DNA of 64,000 nucleotides from Pleodorina starrii (taxonomy: Eukaryota; Chlorophyta; Chlorophyceae; Chlamydomonadales; Volvocaceae), in contig BRXU01000017.1 of assembly GCA_030267565.1 (NCBI GenBank), positions 1,272,501-1,336,500 on the forward strand, given 5' to 3'. Both the position numbers and the translations under genes were made by a program. How positions within the stretch are numbered: the first letter of the stretch is position 1; each line of letters opens with the position of its first letter. Below, one piece after another: positions 33,840 to 45,652 of this stretch. The notes below the pieces were generated by a model. It made no database searches, had not been told where the DNA came from, and saw nothing but the letters and a program-made list of their open reading frames with translations.

Positions 33840-36800
33840 TTATACCTTGCCGTTAATGCGCTGCACAATACGCTTCCCGTGGGGCGTCCCCCGGAGGGCG
33901 GGCAGGTACGGGCGGATGGCCTCCACGAGCAAAGTATGCGTCTGCCCGCCGGTCACGCTGAGTGCGCTCTGTATCACGTAGTTACCGTAGCCATCCTGCG
34001 CGCAGGGTGGCGAGGAAAAAAAGGATAGATTTGCTGTCAGCATGCCGTCCTGCTGTTGCGTGCGAGAACGAGAATGAGGTGGTGGAAGTCACTGCACAAA
34101 GATTGAAGTACCGGTATCAAACTCGCCCGAAGATTCAGGAAGGATGGTATGTTGGTGTCGGCGCGGGTCGGCAACACAGGCGATCGTGGTTCAGGAGGCT
34201 GCCGCTGATCGTCGCGACGTGCCAGCCCTCCCCGAAATGGAAAACCGACACGCGACCTGGTATCCGTGACAAATCCACCAAGACCAGTCCGAGGCACGCA
34301 TGCCAGCACAGCACAGCACAGCGCATAGCTGCGCCGCGCATTCCTACGAGCACATGGCCCTCCCTCCGGACCGCCGACCAGTGCCGACGGAGCCCGCCTC
34401 AGCTCTCCCCCGGCGCCACCGTCACCGCCCTCCCTTGTCACCCACCTGCAGCAACCTCGCCAGGCAGGTGGGCGATATGAGCTCCCGCACGATCGCCTCC
34501 CGCTCCGAGTCCATTCCGCCCAGCTTGAGGCAGCGCTCCACCACATTGGAGGAGAACTTCTGCAACGACAGGGAGCAGAACGACCCACGCAGCGCCACGA
34601 TGACCTGCGCGCACGTGTCCACGTGGCCCAGCTCCAGCACGTACTGCACCACGTAATTGCCAAAGGCGTCCTGCAGCAGGCGGCCGGCAGGCAATGCGGC
34701 GGCGGGGTGCGGGCGAACCGGCGTCAGGAGGGGCGCGGGCGCCGGTGATGAAGGCGGCGAGGCAAGGCATACGTGTTAGTAACCAAGGCACCGCGACAAC
34801 CCCCAGCGCCTCCCCTGGAGTGCGCCGCAGTTGACGGTGCATTAGGCCCACGGCTTCAGCAGCAGCAGCAGGCCTCACCTGGCTGAGCACCAGCGCGTTC
34901 TTGGCCACCTCCGAAACCAGCGCCTGCTTCTGCGCCGGCGTCGCGAAGTCGATGCAGCGCTGCAGCACGCAGCAGCCGTGGCGGTGCGTCGCCACCTCCA
35001 CGCAGTGCGTCACGGCGGCGTCGTAGATGAACTGCGAGTCCTCGGGGCCCAGGCGCTGCAGGCAGCGCTGCACCACGTGGTTGCCGTTGAGGTCCTTGAT
35101 TAGCGACACCACGCCGGGTCGCAGCGCCTCGATGGCGATGGCGCGCTGCTCGCGCGAGGACAGCGTCTCTATCAGCTTCTGTACTGCGCGGGTGCCGTGC
35201 GTGTTGAGCGCCACGCCCACCAGCTCCCCGCGCTCCGCGACCTTCTTGAGGACCTGCGGGCCCGTGCGGGTTCGTTGGTTGGTTGGTCGGTCGGTTGGTT
35301 CGTTGGGTGACAGCGCGAAGAACGATTGGAAACGGCAGGAACCGCAAGCGGTGAGCTGGTATTGGCGATAGCGATGAACGATGCCTTGGGAAGCTGACGC
35401 GCACACCCCAGCCAGACACGGGTAAGGCCGCCAAGTCTACGGGTCCTTACACCCAGGCACGCCATGCATGGCGTTCCGACAACCTCACAGTCCTAGCAGT
35501 TTTGAAGTCAGCCCTTCCCCCAATACCACGGTAGAGCCACGGCAAGTTTGGGATGCTCAGGCCTGCACCGCGCAGCCCTTCAACCTGTCCGCAGCCCTTC
35601 AACCTGTCCGCAGAAAAGCGCCCTTTCCGCGCACCTCCAGTCGCTGCTGCTCCGAGCAGCGGTCCAGCAGCTTCTGGACCAGGTAGTTCCCAAACGGATC
35701 CACCATCAGCTCCACAATGTTGTTCAGGACCTCGGGGAACACCTGCACGGGCGCACCACCATGCAGCAGGGCCCGTGGCAACAAACAGCGCGGAGGATCA
35801 GAGCGACAGCCACGCATCGTCAGGGCCAAAACATACAAGCGCCTGGGGTGCTGGGGAGCGACTCATTTGCGTCGTACGGCAACTCAACGCGCAATAGCAC
35901 GCTGCAATGGAATGACAGGGCCTTGCGGCGCCAGTGCACCAGCTTTGGTTCCCTGCGGTTGTCCGCAGTCCCCCAGTGACGCAGGATGGGGGACCACGAG
36001 CTGGATGCCAGTAGCAAAATTGCGCAACCCCAGTGGAGGCTCCAAACCATAGCCCGGCCGTACCTTCTCCACAGCCGATGCACCACCCTCGTCGAACTTC
36101 CGCTGGAGGTACCTGCACGACATCAGGATGTGCAGGACTTGTGTCATTCAACGGCAATTCATTCCCACCTGGCTGGCACACTGACACGCCGGCACCCAGA
36201 TCATTGCCCGACTTCATCGATCCATCAAAATCCTTGGTGACACCACCGGCCCGGCGCCCGGGTCAGTTAGGCGCCAATCCAGCTACCGAAAGCAATCTCC
36301 AGGACCTGCAACGTCCCAAGTCTCTCGTGCGCATACCTGCAGCCGTTCTGGTCCTGCGCCACGGACATGAGCTGGCCAACCACATCGTCCAGGCTGGCGA
36401 ATTTTTGCGCAATGGCCGCCATGCCCTCGTGCTCCTGCTCGGTCCCGTGCGCGCCGCCGTGACTGCCGGAGGAGTGGTGGCGGTCGCCGGACCTGGGAGG
36501 TCGCGGGATAGTGCGCGCGCATTCGGTGTCATGAATGTGTGGTTGCGTGGCATGGCCCGACGCTGTTGAGCGGCATCTCCGCAACAAGGCGAAGCGACCC
36601 AGAAGCTTACGCTTCAGCAGAGCGATGACAAGCCGCCGCAATGAGCCCCAACCCGCTATTGACACCACAACCGGGTATTCGCCGCGCCAGAAGTCCCCAC
36701 CCCCGCGCGCCTAGCTACCCCAGAAACCCCCCCGAACCCCATCGCCTTCTCATACCTATGGTGCTCCCTGTGGTGGTGCTCCCTGTGCTCCCGCTCGCGG

Positions 36801-39395
36801 CGCTCGCGCGGGCCCCCTCGTCCGTCGAAGCTGCCCTGCCGGCCCTCACGCCCGCCGGCGCCGCCGCGGTGGCCGTCGCGGTCCCGGCCGTTGGGCCCGT
36901 CCCGGCCCCGCAAGCCCTTCAGCCCATCCGACTCCGGGCCAAGTCGCAGGCCTTGCAGCGCGGCCCCGGAGAGGCCAGTGGTCGGAGCTGCGGCGAGGAG
37001 GGCGCAGGCCACCAGGAGGGCGAGAGAGATTACGAAAGAGCATGAACGCGCCTGCCTTGATACCGCTCTTGGCACCAGCAGGTTGCAAACACTAGGTCAA
37101 GCCGAGGACACGAGGTCAAGCGAAGGCACGGCTCGGGCCTGTTCATTCCTGTTTCGCCAGGCCGAGCGCAAAGACATCCAGCTAGTCCTTCATCCCCGGC
37201 CCGTCATGGCGCCGTACCTGCTGCAGCTGCTGCTGCGGCCGCCGCTGCTGCAGCAGCCGCAGCTGCGGCGGCCGCAGGCGCCCCGCCAGCGAAGAAGCCG
37301 CCCCCGGGCATAAACTGCGCCGCCGTAGCTGCCAGCTGGTTCACTGCAGATCGAACAATTCGAATCCCAGGGCACGGCAAGCTTCGCTCAAGGTGCACCT
37401 TGCACGAATCTACCGTCTGTCATGAGCAGGGTTTGGACCCAGTCCTCAACGGCAAATCACGTGCGTAAACGCGCCTGGTAATCCTATGAATCGCGCGTGC
37501 CCCATGGCCGGCGAGACCCCCATGAGGGCCTTACATTTGTGTACCCACGCTGGTGCGCCAGGACATACGTAAACAGAAGTGCGAGCTGCACCATGCCCCA
37601 TGAGAGTTTCGCGTCGAATTGTCTTTTGCCCGCATTCCACATGACAGGTGCGCTCCGGTGCTCCAGCATTGTTGCAACCCCAATCCCAAAGCCTACCGAC
37701 CTCCGGCCTGCTGTCCCAGCAACAGCTGCTGCTGCGTCTGCACAAGTGCCGCCTGGTAGGCTGCCTGGTAGGCCGCCTGGTACTCCAATGAGAGCGGGCC
37801 GGCCGCGGCAGCGGCCGCGGCCGCCAAGTTGGCTCCCTGCAAGCCGGGAGCCCCTCCCGCCCCCAGGTGCAGTCCATTGACTCCGTGATGGGCTCCAGAC
37901 AGACCCCCAGGCAGCATGGCTGCATACGAAACGGGCAGATGGGTGTTGTAGCCAGTTGCAACGGAAGCGAATCCCTCCCTAGACTTCAATCGCGGTACCT
38001 GGACTTCCGCCTTCAGACCAGGCGCGCTGAGCCAGGTGAACTGAGCCAGGGCGCATGAGACAGCTTACCTTCTAGTCCCGACGCCAGTCCCGCAGCACCA
38101 AGCGGGTGGTTGAGCAGCAAGGGGTTGGGAGCGGCTGCGGCGGCCGCCGCTGCCGCTGCGGCCGCAACTGCAAGGACCAAGTGAGACAGAGGCCCACTCT
38201 TGAAACGGGTGCCGTAACTGGTAGGCGGCACAGGGTGGCACCTAACTTTTCACTCCGCATCGTCAGACGACAGAATGCAATGATACGTTTCCAGCCTTAC
38301 CGTCGAGCGGCGACGGCGTTCCCGGCTTTGACCCCACTGGGGACACGCCGTTAAGGTGGCCCGGCATGGGCGAAGGTCCCCGGACACCTGCACAGCAGCT
38401 CCAGCACGTCAATGGGTCGGCCCCTCCGTCCCCCAAAATGCCAGCCGGAAGAGCGCCCATAAGTAGGCAAATCTTACCCAAGTGCTGGAAGGCCTGAATC
38501 ATTCCCTCGTGCAAAGCCGCGATCTCCTGGGCGGGCCCTTGCTCGTCAATAACCTCCAGGCCTGCATGCCCCCAAACCATGGTCAATCCAGGGTATTCTC
38601 ACCCGCAAAAGCTCACAGCGCATTTCGCAGAGCACAAATTCTCAAAACCGCTCACCTGGCGTCACCCCCCGCGACAGTATCTGCGACTGCACGGACACCG
38701 GGCCACCCCCGCCGAGCTGCTGCTGGAGACGGCTGGGGAACAGCCCGGGGACCTCCTGATAAAGCGTCCGCCCCTCAACCGGTGGCGGAAGCTTCCGCTG
38801 GCCCGAGTACATCTCATAGAAGCGAGCATAGTCCTCATCGAACCGAATATCGCCAAGGTGCTGGCCGATGGGGGTCGCTCGTGCCGTGGAATCCACCGCC
38901 GCGTCCGCAGGATTCTGCACGCGATTATCCGAAACGTAAACCGCACATCTCTCCTCAAGCCCCTATGAAGCGGCGAAAACCGACTCCATACTGTTCGCGC
39001 GAAGTGCAAGACAGTAGACTTCTCGCGCCCCCTCGAAAAAACACAGTATCGAGACAAAGAAAGCAAAAATGCATGTCCATAATTGCGCCATGTCGAATAG
39101 GCGGAGCCCCTCCTAACCCAAGCTGCACGTGCGAGCCCCAATCGCTGCCGCAGTTTGGCGACCGCCCAACCCACCACGGCCCAACGATCTTGCAAATGTG
39201 GAGGCGCCGAGGTAGCCCGGGGAATTTCTTCCAGGAGCCGGCTCAGCTCTTTGTCAGCGGCATAGTCCCCCCTACAATCATGAGCCCATAAAGCAAATAA
39301 GCATTCCGTTCCAACTCTGAACACAATCTATGGACCGAACCAGTGCCTCACCATCCATCAAGCGGACCGCCAGCCCTGCCTGCGGCTCCGAACAT
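33840..39395 (-). CDS. PUM: Pumilio/PUF-family RNA-binding protein (771 aa)
   Basis: Fifteen exons join in frame: 39395-39352, 39271-39175, 38914-38656, 38561-38478, 38387-38301, 38167-38069, 37919-37701, 37343-37218, 36987-36756, 36492-36337, 36112-36064, 35742-35635, 35253-34879, 34670-34446, 33995-33840. Residues 1-440 are low complexity with a SAPP motif (near 35), a conserved FDEDYARFY segment and an Ala run. Eight PUF repeats follow, with core motifs NGCRYLQ, FGNYLVQ, HGTRAVQ, NGNHVVQ, HGCCVLQ, FGNYVVQ, SSNVVER and YGNYVIQ. These match the plant-type order. PUF proteins bind UGUR-type sites in mRNA 3' UTRs and control translation or decay in the cytoplasm. The ATG at 39395 was chosen because its 44-nt exon ends in phase 2 exactly as the next acceptor requires. 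The exon-7 donor (GTCGGT) is unusual. The stop follows a potential GTATAAG donor, so a further exon is possible. Symbol is family-level only. Confidence 0.9.
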
Positions 39396-40577
39396 TTCGC
39401 TCCTGATTGGCCCCGACGAAAGCAACCGCGTTGCTTTCGACCGGTTCTAAAGCCTTGTTAGTAAAGACCTAAAACATCAAGACGCCTTCATATGTCAGTA
39501 GGAATAGAGGAACAGTTGGTGAACAGCGGGATCGAGATGATTAGGGGTAGGTCACAGTTTGTTCATCGCATACATACCCGTTCTCAACTATGAATGTGAA
39601 CTATGTTTACAAGAGAGTTGGCTAAGGCCGGCGAGGAATATGACACACCTTGTCCGGATTGGGGGGCTGCCCCCGGCGGCGCCGAGCAGAATATTTTTTC
39701 CAAAGAAGTCGCAAGTCAATTTTGCGCTCTAAAAATAAGATGGTTTAACACAGCTCGCAACAACAAATTCCGCAATGCTGTACCTGGGTTCTACCTGACA
39801 ACCAACTGCGAGGACGTCACTTCGCTACGCTGGCATTTTTAAATTTAGAAAAAATTTGGTTCTAACCTTGTGGCACTGCGGCGCTGACAGGGAGCCTATG
39901 CTACATCACGACAGGACGTGCCCATCCGACGATGACCCGCCGGGTCACTAGTGCCCTCTATTGCCCGCTCTTCATTCGGCAGCCCGGGAAAACGTTGCTA
40001 GCTTCTTGTACAATGCTCTCTAGGCTTTCCGTGTGCTCAGGTAACGACGTATAGCTCTACTGTTAATGGGCGTAATTTGCGGCAATGGAAAGTCGTGTAG
40101 TGACGGTGATGCAGCTTAAATTACAACCAGAGTAGTCATGCCTGCCGGTGAACGCGTAGGCCATGACTCAGGGCGGACAGATCAGCATCGGACAGACGCA
40201 AGCAGCGTATGTTCCGAAATTTTGCACCGATGTTCACCGTCTTGTGGACCGTCCACCACCGCCGCAGAATACCATCGACAGACCATGGAGGGCACAGGCA
40301 AACAGCGCGAATGCGTGACAGTGCACACGAAAGATTCCTGGCGGTAATAATACGACCTCGCAATTACTAGTACTAAATGTCAGGGTCACGATGATAGGCG
40401 GCTCAGTAGAAAAGGGTGGTCACGGCTGCAACGACAGGCGGGCAGCGCTGAGAAGATCACACATTCAGCAGCCATGGACAGTAACCATCCTCCGAAGCAC
40501 TTTCCACTCTGAAAGCTTTGCCTCTCGCGGCAGCAACACTGAAGACCGGCAGTGTCGTGCAGCAACACGCTGTATTA
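39396..40577. other. AT-richer intergenic stretch
   Basis: Upstream of the PUF gene start and downstream of the secreted repeat protein. AT content rises clearly around 39440-40140. No gene, repeat or RNA was recognised. It should contain the PUF promoter. Confidence 0.45.
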
Positions 40578-40582
40578 TTACA
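40578..40582 (-). terminator. TGTAA poly(A) signal of the sequon-repeat gene
   Basis: Minus-strand TGTAA 141 bases past the stop at 40723, a good position for a volvocine poly(A) signal. Confidence 0.55.
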
Positions 40583-40722
40583 AATCCACAAAGCCGCGCG
40601 CGCTCCCACACAACCCCGCGATAAATGGCCTTGCTGTCATATGGGGTCTGGCACAAATAAGGCTGGGCGTGATGCTGCGCACGCCTACCCTAGATTTTTA
40701 TTTTTTGATCTTCAAAAATTCT

Positions 40723-43700
40723 TCAAAAGCCAGAGTCCATGACAACAGCCCGGAACACGGATGCGGCGAAGGCAACAGCACGTGGCTCGGTGGTGGCGGC
40801 TTCATTGTAATCGCTACCGTCTGACGACGCAGCTGCCGACTCCGTGGCCGGCTCTGCTCCATTTGCGGTTGATGCCTCAGGCGCCGTCTCGTCGTTGCCT
40901 GTTGGTGATGCCGCCGCCGCTGGCGGCGGCGGCGCCGTGGCATTATAAGCCATGGAGACGGCGACTGGTGGCATTGAGGGCGCTGCCACGGACCTCATGG
41001 GCATGGCCGCCAACGTGCCATTCGCCGCCGCCAGCGTGTCATCGGCCGCCGCTGTGCTGTTGATTGAAGCTGCAGCTTGGATGGGTGCCGTACCTTTCTC
41101 CGCTGGCTGCGTGCCGTTGGCTGCCGCCCCGTCGTTAACCGCTGGGCTGTTCACCAGAGCTGCATCGGTCATGTTCGTCGCAGTCTTCACTTCCGCCGTA
41201 CTGTTGTTGTTGTTGCCGTCGGTGGCGGCCGTACCGTTGGCGGGTTTGGTGCCCCTGGCGGGTTTGGGAGCCCTGCTGGGAGTTGTTCCGTCGACGGCGG
41301 CTGTTCCGTCGACGGCGGCTGTTCCGTTGACGGCGGCTGCTCCGTTGACGGCGGCTGCTCCGTTGGTGGCGGCCGTTCCGTTGGTGGCGGCCGTTCCGTT
41401 GGTGGCGGCCGTTCCGTTGACGGCGGCTGTTCCGTTGACGGCGGCTGTTCCGTTGGTGGCGGCAGTTCCGTTGACGGCGGCAGTTCCGTTAACATCCGTT
41501 CCGTTGGTGGCGGCCGTTCCGTTGACGGCGGCCGTTCCGTTGGTGGCGGCCGTTCCGTTGACGGCGGCCGTTCCGTTGACGGCGGCCGTTCCGTTGACGG
41601 CGGCCGTTCCGTTGACGGCGGCCGTTCCGTTGACGGCGGCCGTTCCGTTGACGGCGGCCGTTCCGTTGACGGCGGCCGTTCCGTTGACGGCGGCAGTTCC
41701 GTTGACGGCGGCCGTTCCGTTGACGGCGGCCGTTCCGTTGACGGCGGCCGTTCCGTTGACGGCGGCAGTTCCGTTGACGGCGGCAGTTCCGTTGACGGCG
41801 GCAGTTCCGTTGACGGCGGCAGTTCCGTTGACGGCGGCAGTTCCGTTGACGGCGGCAGTTCCGTTGACGGCGGCAGTTCCGTTGGTGGCGGCAGTTCCGT
41901 TGGTGGCGGCAGTTCCGTTGGTGGCGGCCGTTCCGTTGGTGGCGGCCGTTCCGTTGACGGCGGTTGTTCCGTTGACGGCGGCTGTTCCGTTGACGGCGGC
42001 TGTTCCGTTGACGGCGGCTGTTCCGTTGACGGCGGCTGTTCCTTTGACGGCGGCTGTTCCGTTGACGGCGGCTGTTCCGTTGGTGGCGGTCAAACCCTTG
42101 GGAGCCTTAGGATTCTTGGCGGGAGTCCTGGTACTGTTAGCGGGTGCCGTTCCGTTCACGGCTGCCGTACCGTTCCTGGCCGTTGCGGTGCCATTACTGA
42201 TGGCCGCTGCATTCCTTTCGTCGACGGCCTCCGTGCCATTGGTGGCTGCCGTACTGTTGACACCCGATGGCGGCGCCGCCGGTGACGGGACCTCCGCTGC
42301 GTCTGCGACGCCCTCCGGAGCTCCATCGGTGCGGGCAAACGCCGTGACGCCGACGTTGGCAGCACTGGCGCCTGCGCCCCGCGCCTCCGTCGACCTCAGG
42401 CGGCCGCCGCCACCACCGCCTGCAGGTTAGGAGAAACAGGGCGCCGCAGTGCTGTGGGCTGCAGTGCTACAGATAAGAGACACCACGACTGCGTGTCCCG
42501 GAAACCTGCGTCAAGAGCCCCCCCTTACATTACCGTACCCGGACCGCCTCAATGGGACCTTCCCTGACAGAATGGCAGGCGCTACAGGACTGGTTTACTC
42601 GCTTCGAGCTGCGTGCTGTGTTAGCCCGGCCGCGCAGCCCCTCTTCCCAGCCATGCGCAGCACGTCCCCAGAGGCCCCAAACGCGCGCACACGACCACTG
42701 CGCCCAGGCTCCCCTGCACTACTGCGCTGCTGCGCCCTTGGACAACCCCACACGCGGGAAGGCCTGCCGCCTGGACTCACATTTCGCTGCCGCGCAGGAG
42801 GGCGAGATGGGGAGGGTGAGGGAGGCGCTGCGCCACTGCAGGGCGGTCGCCGGGGAGGCGCTGGTGACTGCGAGCACCAGACTGTCAGAATCTGCGATTG
42901 ACAGACGAGTTGGCAGGCGCAGAGGGTCGGTCGATTAGCCAGCGGGTTGTAAGTTTGCCTGGAGAAAAAACCGGCAGCAAACCGCGTTTTGCGATGGTGG
43001 ACTTGTAGGTAGGGGCAGGCCCGCTGCTGGCGTGTCCATGCGAAAAGCGGGATTGTGGGTTGGAAGTCAGGCGCATACAGCAACAACGACCTGCACAGGG
43101 CCCCAGGCGCCCCAGGCATACGCCCACCCACCCACCCACCCGGAGAGCAGGGCAGGTTGAGGCTGGCCTGCAGGTTGGTTGGCAGCTCGCGGGGTGTGAC
43201 GATGGGGTAGGAGGTGCCCACCACCAACAAGCCGGGGCTGCGGCGCGGCGGGAAGCGGCGGGCAGGCGGGAGGTGGCGTCTTGGAGGGGAGGGCGTGGGG
43301 CGCTGACCAGGGCAACTGCGGGCAGCTTGTTTGCTGAAAGGCTAGTGGACGCGCGGCAACCGGCAAGGGAAGCAAGGGGACTCAAGAGCCGCGACGCTGC
43401 TGGCTTGGTTGCTGTTTGCCTCGGCTCGGCCAACGCCGCCACTACAGATGCCGGGCATGGCCAGGGTACCGGGGGCACGACCAGCTGGCCCGCTTGCGCT
43501 ATTTTTCTGAAGGTCTGAGCCCACTTGATCAACAGCGACGACGAAACACGATCCTTTACGCGGCGGAAACATGACAAATGTGTCGGAAGGGTCGGCCCAG
43601 CATACGCGCTCGGCCCCGGGCGCCGTGGTTCCAGGGAGAGCGCGCTGCGGAGGCAGCCGTGCCGCTGGGGAAGCGCAGAGCCGATGAGTGCAATCGTGGA

Positions 43701-44622
43701 CGCCTCGGCGCGAGGGAGAGGCAGCCAGTGGCAGGTGAGGGCATGTGTCGGCGGGCGGCCGGCGGGCGTACGAGCCAGCTGGCTGACGCCGTACCATTTC
43801 GCCTCGCCGTACAGGAACTTGGAGTCACTGAACTCGCCCACCGAGGCTGTGACGACGGAGCGCCGTCGGTCCGGGAAGTTGACCTGCGGCCCGTCGCGCC
43901 AGAAACAGTCCTAAGTCACAAAGCAATGCCCATTCTGGTTCCACTGTAAAACCCGGTTGATTCAAAATTATAAAATTTGGTCGGCGGCAAACAGGGTGGC
44001 AGCTGTGATGATCATCACGGATAGCTGTACCGTTGGGCAACGGCAACGGTCAGCGGACCCGTGGTTCGTGTTGCTGGCTTTGGGTGGTGTGCTGCCACAA
44101 CATGACACTGCCGGGGCCCACATAATTGCGGTTTGGGGCACTCGGTTGCCGCGCAGCGGGAATATCGACGACGCGCCCTGTAACCCCATCGAAGCCGCAC
44201 GCTTTCGGGAGCTGGCACTGCGGCGCGACGGACATCGCCGGACTCGGCTCGTCCTACAGTGCCGTACTAACCTGCAACTTGTACGACACGCCGGGACACA
44301 GCTGCTTCACGTCGGTGCCCGCGTCGTCCATCACACGTATGGCGATCGAGCTGGGGCGGGGTAAGAAACGCGTAGCAGCAGCAGTAGCAAGGGTTGATTG
44401 TGGGCGATGTGTGCGATGTGCTCAGTGGGTCTCCTGCCCCCCGCACCTGTCAGGCCTGGGAGTGCCGTGCGGGCTGCCGTCCACAGGCGTCTTTGGATGG
44501 CCGGTACAGGGCTGGTTGTTCTCTGCGGCGCTCACCCAGTAGTCTGGGTAAGCGCGGCTTGGGCAGATGGCTGCGACCGCCAGCGCCGCAGCCAGCAGCA
44601 ACGACCAGCGCCGTCGGCCCAT
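40723..44622 (-). CDS. Secreted protein with N-glycosylation-sequon repeat tail (712 aa)
   Basis: Five exons join in frame: 44622-44447, 44350-44272, 43883-43795, 43237-43140, 42419-40723 (phases 2, 0, 2, 1). Residues 1-24 are a signal peptide with basic MGRRR, then a Leu/Ala core. Residues 25-145 form a small extracellular domain beginning YPDYWVSAAENN. It has four Cys (QPCTGHP, KQLCPG, EAKCPG, NLPCSPG) and beta-strand-like stretches such as SYKLQVNFP. It distantly recalls Reeler- or DOMON-type sandwiches, but I cannot assign it. Residues 146-712 are dominated by a six-residue repeat N-G-T-A-A-V, about 45 units, each an N-X-T sequon. More sequons lie on both sides, and one unit reads KGT. 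The protein is probably an extensively glycosylated cell-wall or extracellular-matrix component. There is no GPI-type hydrophobic tail. The middle exons are short, so the junctions need RNA support. Confidence 0.75.
41285..42090. repeat. 18-bp tandem coding repeat, about 45 units
   Basis: Units of the form TTCCGTTGACGGCGGCTG on the plus strand, translated on the minus strand as N-G-T-A-A-V. Variants substitute GTTGGTGGCGG (ATNGT) and GTCGACGG (AVDGT). One unit is shortened to give NGTDV. The divisible-by-three length keeps the host frame. Confidence 0.93.
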
Positions 44623-45421
44623 GCTTTTGACGTGAGGAGTTGGCACTTGGCAGCTGAACCCAGTCCTTTCCTGGCTTGTATCGCCGTTTCGCGCTCGTGG
44701 GGGCTATGTAGGCTTCACAGTTTTGGAATAGTGGTTGGTAGTTGCGATGGCTTCAAACGATGTGAGTGGAGTCGATGTGCTGAGTAGCTTATCTGTGCGT
44801 AAATGTGCAATGGGTAGCGCAAAAGGCGGCCAAATGATGAAGGAAACTCGTGGGGGCACACGTCCATATGGGCGGTCGGCTGCTGGTGCTAGGTCGTGTA
44901 GGAGCGCGGCGCGGCGGTTCCCGCCTTTCACGCAAGACCGGTCGCGCGCCTGTGGGGGAAGCTGCAGGCAACTTCCGTCGCGGTATTACGTACTAGCGGG
45001 GTCAGCGGACGGGCCGACGGGACGCGCCTCAGACGGGAAACCTCAGCTTGTTACAAACTGCAATGCCACGCTCATTCTGCGGCAACAGATGCTCCAACAA
45101 AAGTTATCCTTAACGACTTCCATGTAGAAGCCCGGTGCTGAGTCCGACCCTGTCCGACCACGTCCGAAAACGTCCCTTGCCGGCCGGCCTCAAGCCAGAA
45201 AGCGCCGGAACCACGTCACGCACAGCAGCAGAACGTGAACCTTGCGGCTCGCGCATCCGGATCGTGTGCCGCAAACAGATTGGCACAAACCGAAAAGAAC
45301 ATCGGTAATGCAAAATAGCGCCAACGGAAAACAATGGCCCACCTTTCGCGGGCGGCAGTCCAGACCGCTCTAGACCAACTCCAAAATCCTCCAAAATCAT
45401 TTCTGGCATTTTCCGGCCGCC
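44623..45421. other. Spacer with promoter of the secreted gene
   Basis: Lies between two minus-strand genes. It holds the TGTAA of the upstream gene at 45055-45051 and should hold the promoter of the gene starting at 44622. An open plus-strand frame at 44735-45127 is not supported. Confidence 0.4.
45051..45055 (-). terminator. TGTAA poly(A) signal, SMP-like gene at 45652
   Basis: Minus-strand TGTAA 367 bases past the stop at 45422. Confidence 0.4.
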
Positions 45422-45652
45422 CTAGATGCCCTTGCCCTGCGCCAGGCGCCCCGCTGCGCTCTGCATCCGCGATGCCTCTGAGCCCTCGCTCGTGTCCCCT
45501 CCGGCCTTCTGCGTCTCACTCATGACGCGCGCGGCATCCTCCGCGGTCGGCGGCGGCGGCATCTCGTGGTGACCGGTGCCGCGGCCTGCGTTGCGCGCCC
45601 CGCCCTTGGTCTCACCCACTCGCATCTCAGCGTGATGACCCTCCTCCGTCAT
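45422..45652 (-). CDS. Small SMP/LEA-like protein (76 aa)
   Basis: A single-exon gene. The frame extends upstream, but ATG at 45652 gives a compact start (MTEEGHHAEMR). The product is hydrophilic with Gly, Ala, Glu, Thr and Met. Residues 33-72 fit a seed-maturation-protein pattern: TAEDAARVMSETQKAGGD, then ASRMQSAAGRLAQGKG. The helix-Gly-helix layout is the same as in the proteins at 9478 and 11690, but without a Gly-rich head. It has no signal peptide or Cys. A role in desiccation or osmotic protection is inferred from the family. It is separated by 780 bp from the retroelement ORF on the other strand. Confidence 0.7.
   Translation of the reverse strand: MTEEGHHAEMRVGETKGGARNAGRGTGHHEMPPPPTAEDAARVMSETQKAGGDTSEGSEASRMQSAAGRLAQGKGI

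Noticed and set aside
44735..45127. Plus-strand frame of 130 residues
   Set aside because: Lies in the spacer and 3' flank between two minus-strand genes, with no splice or family support.
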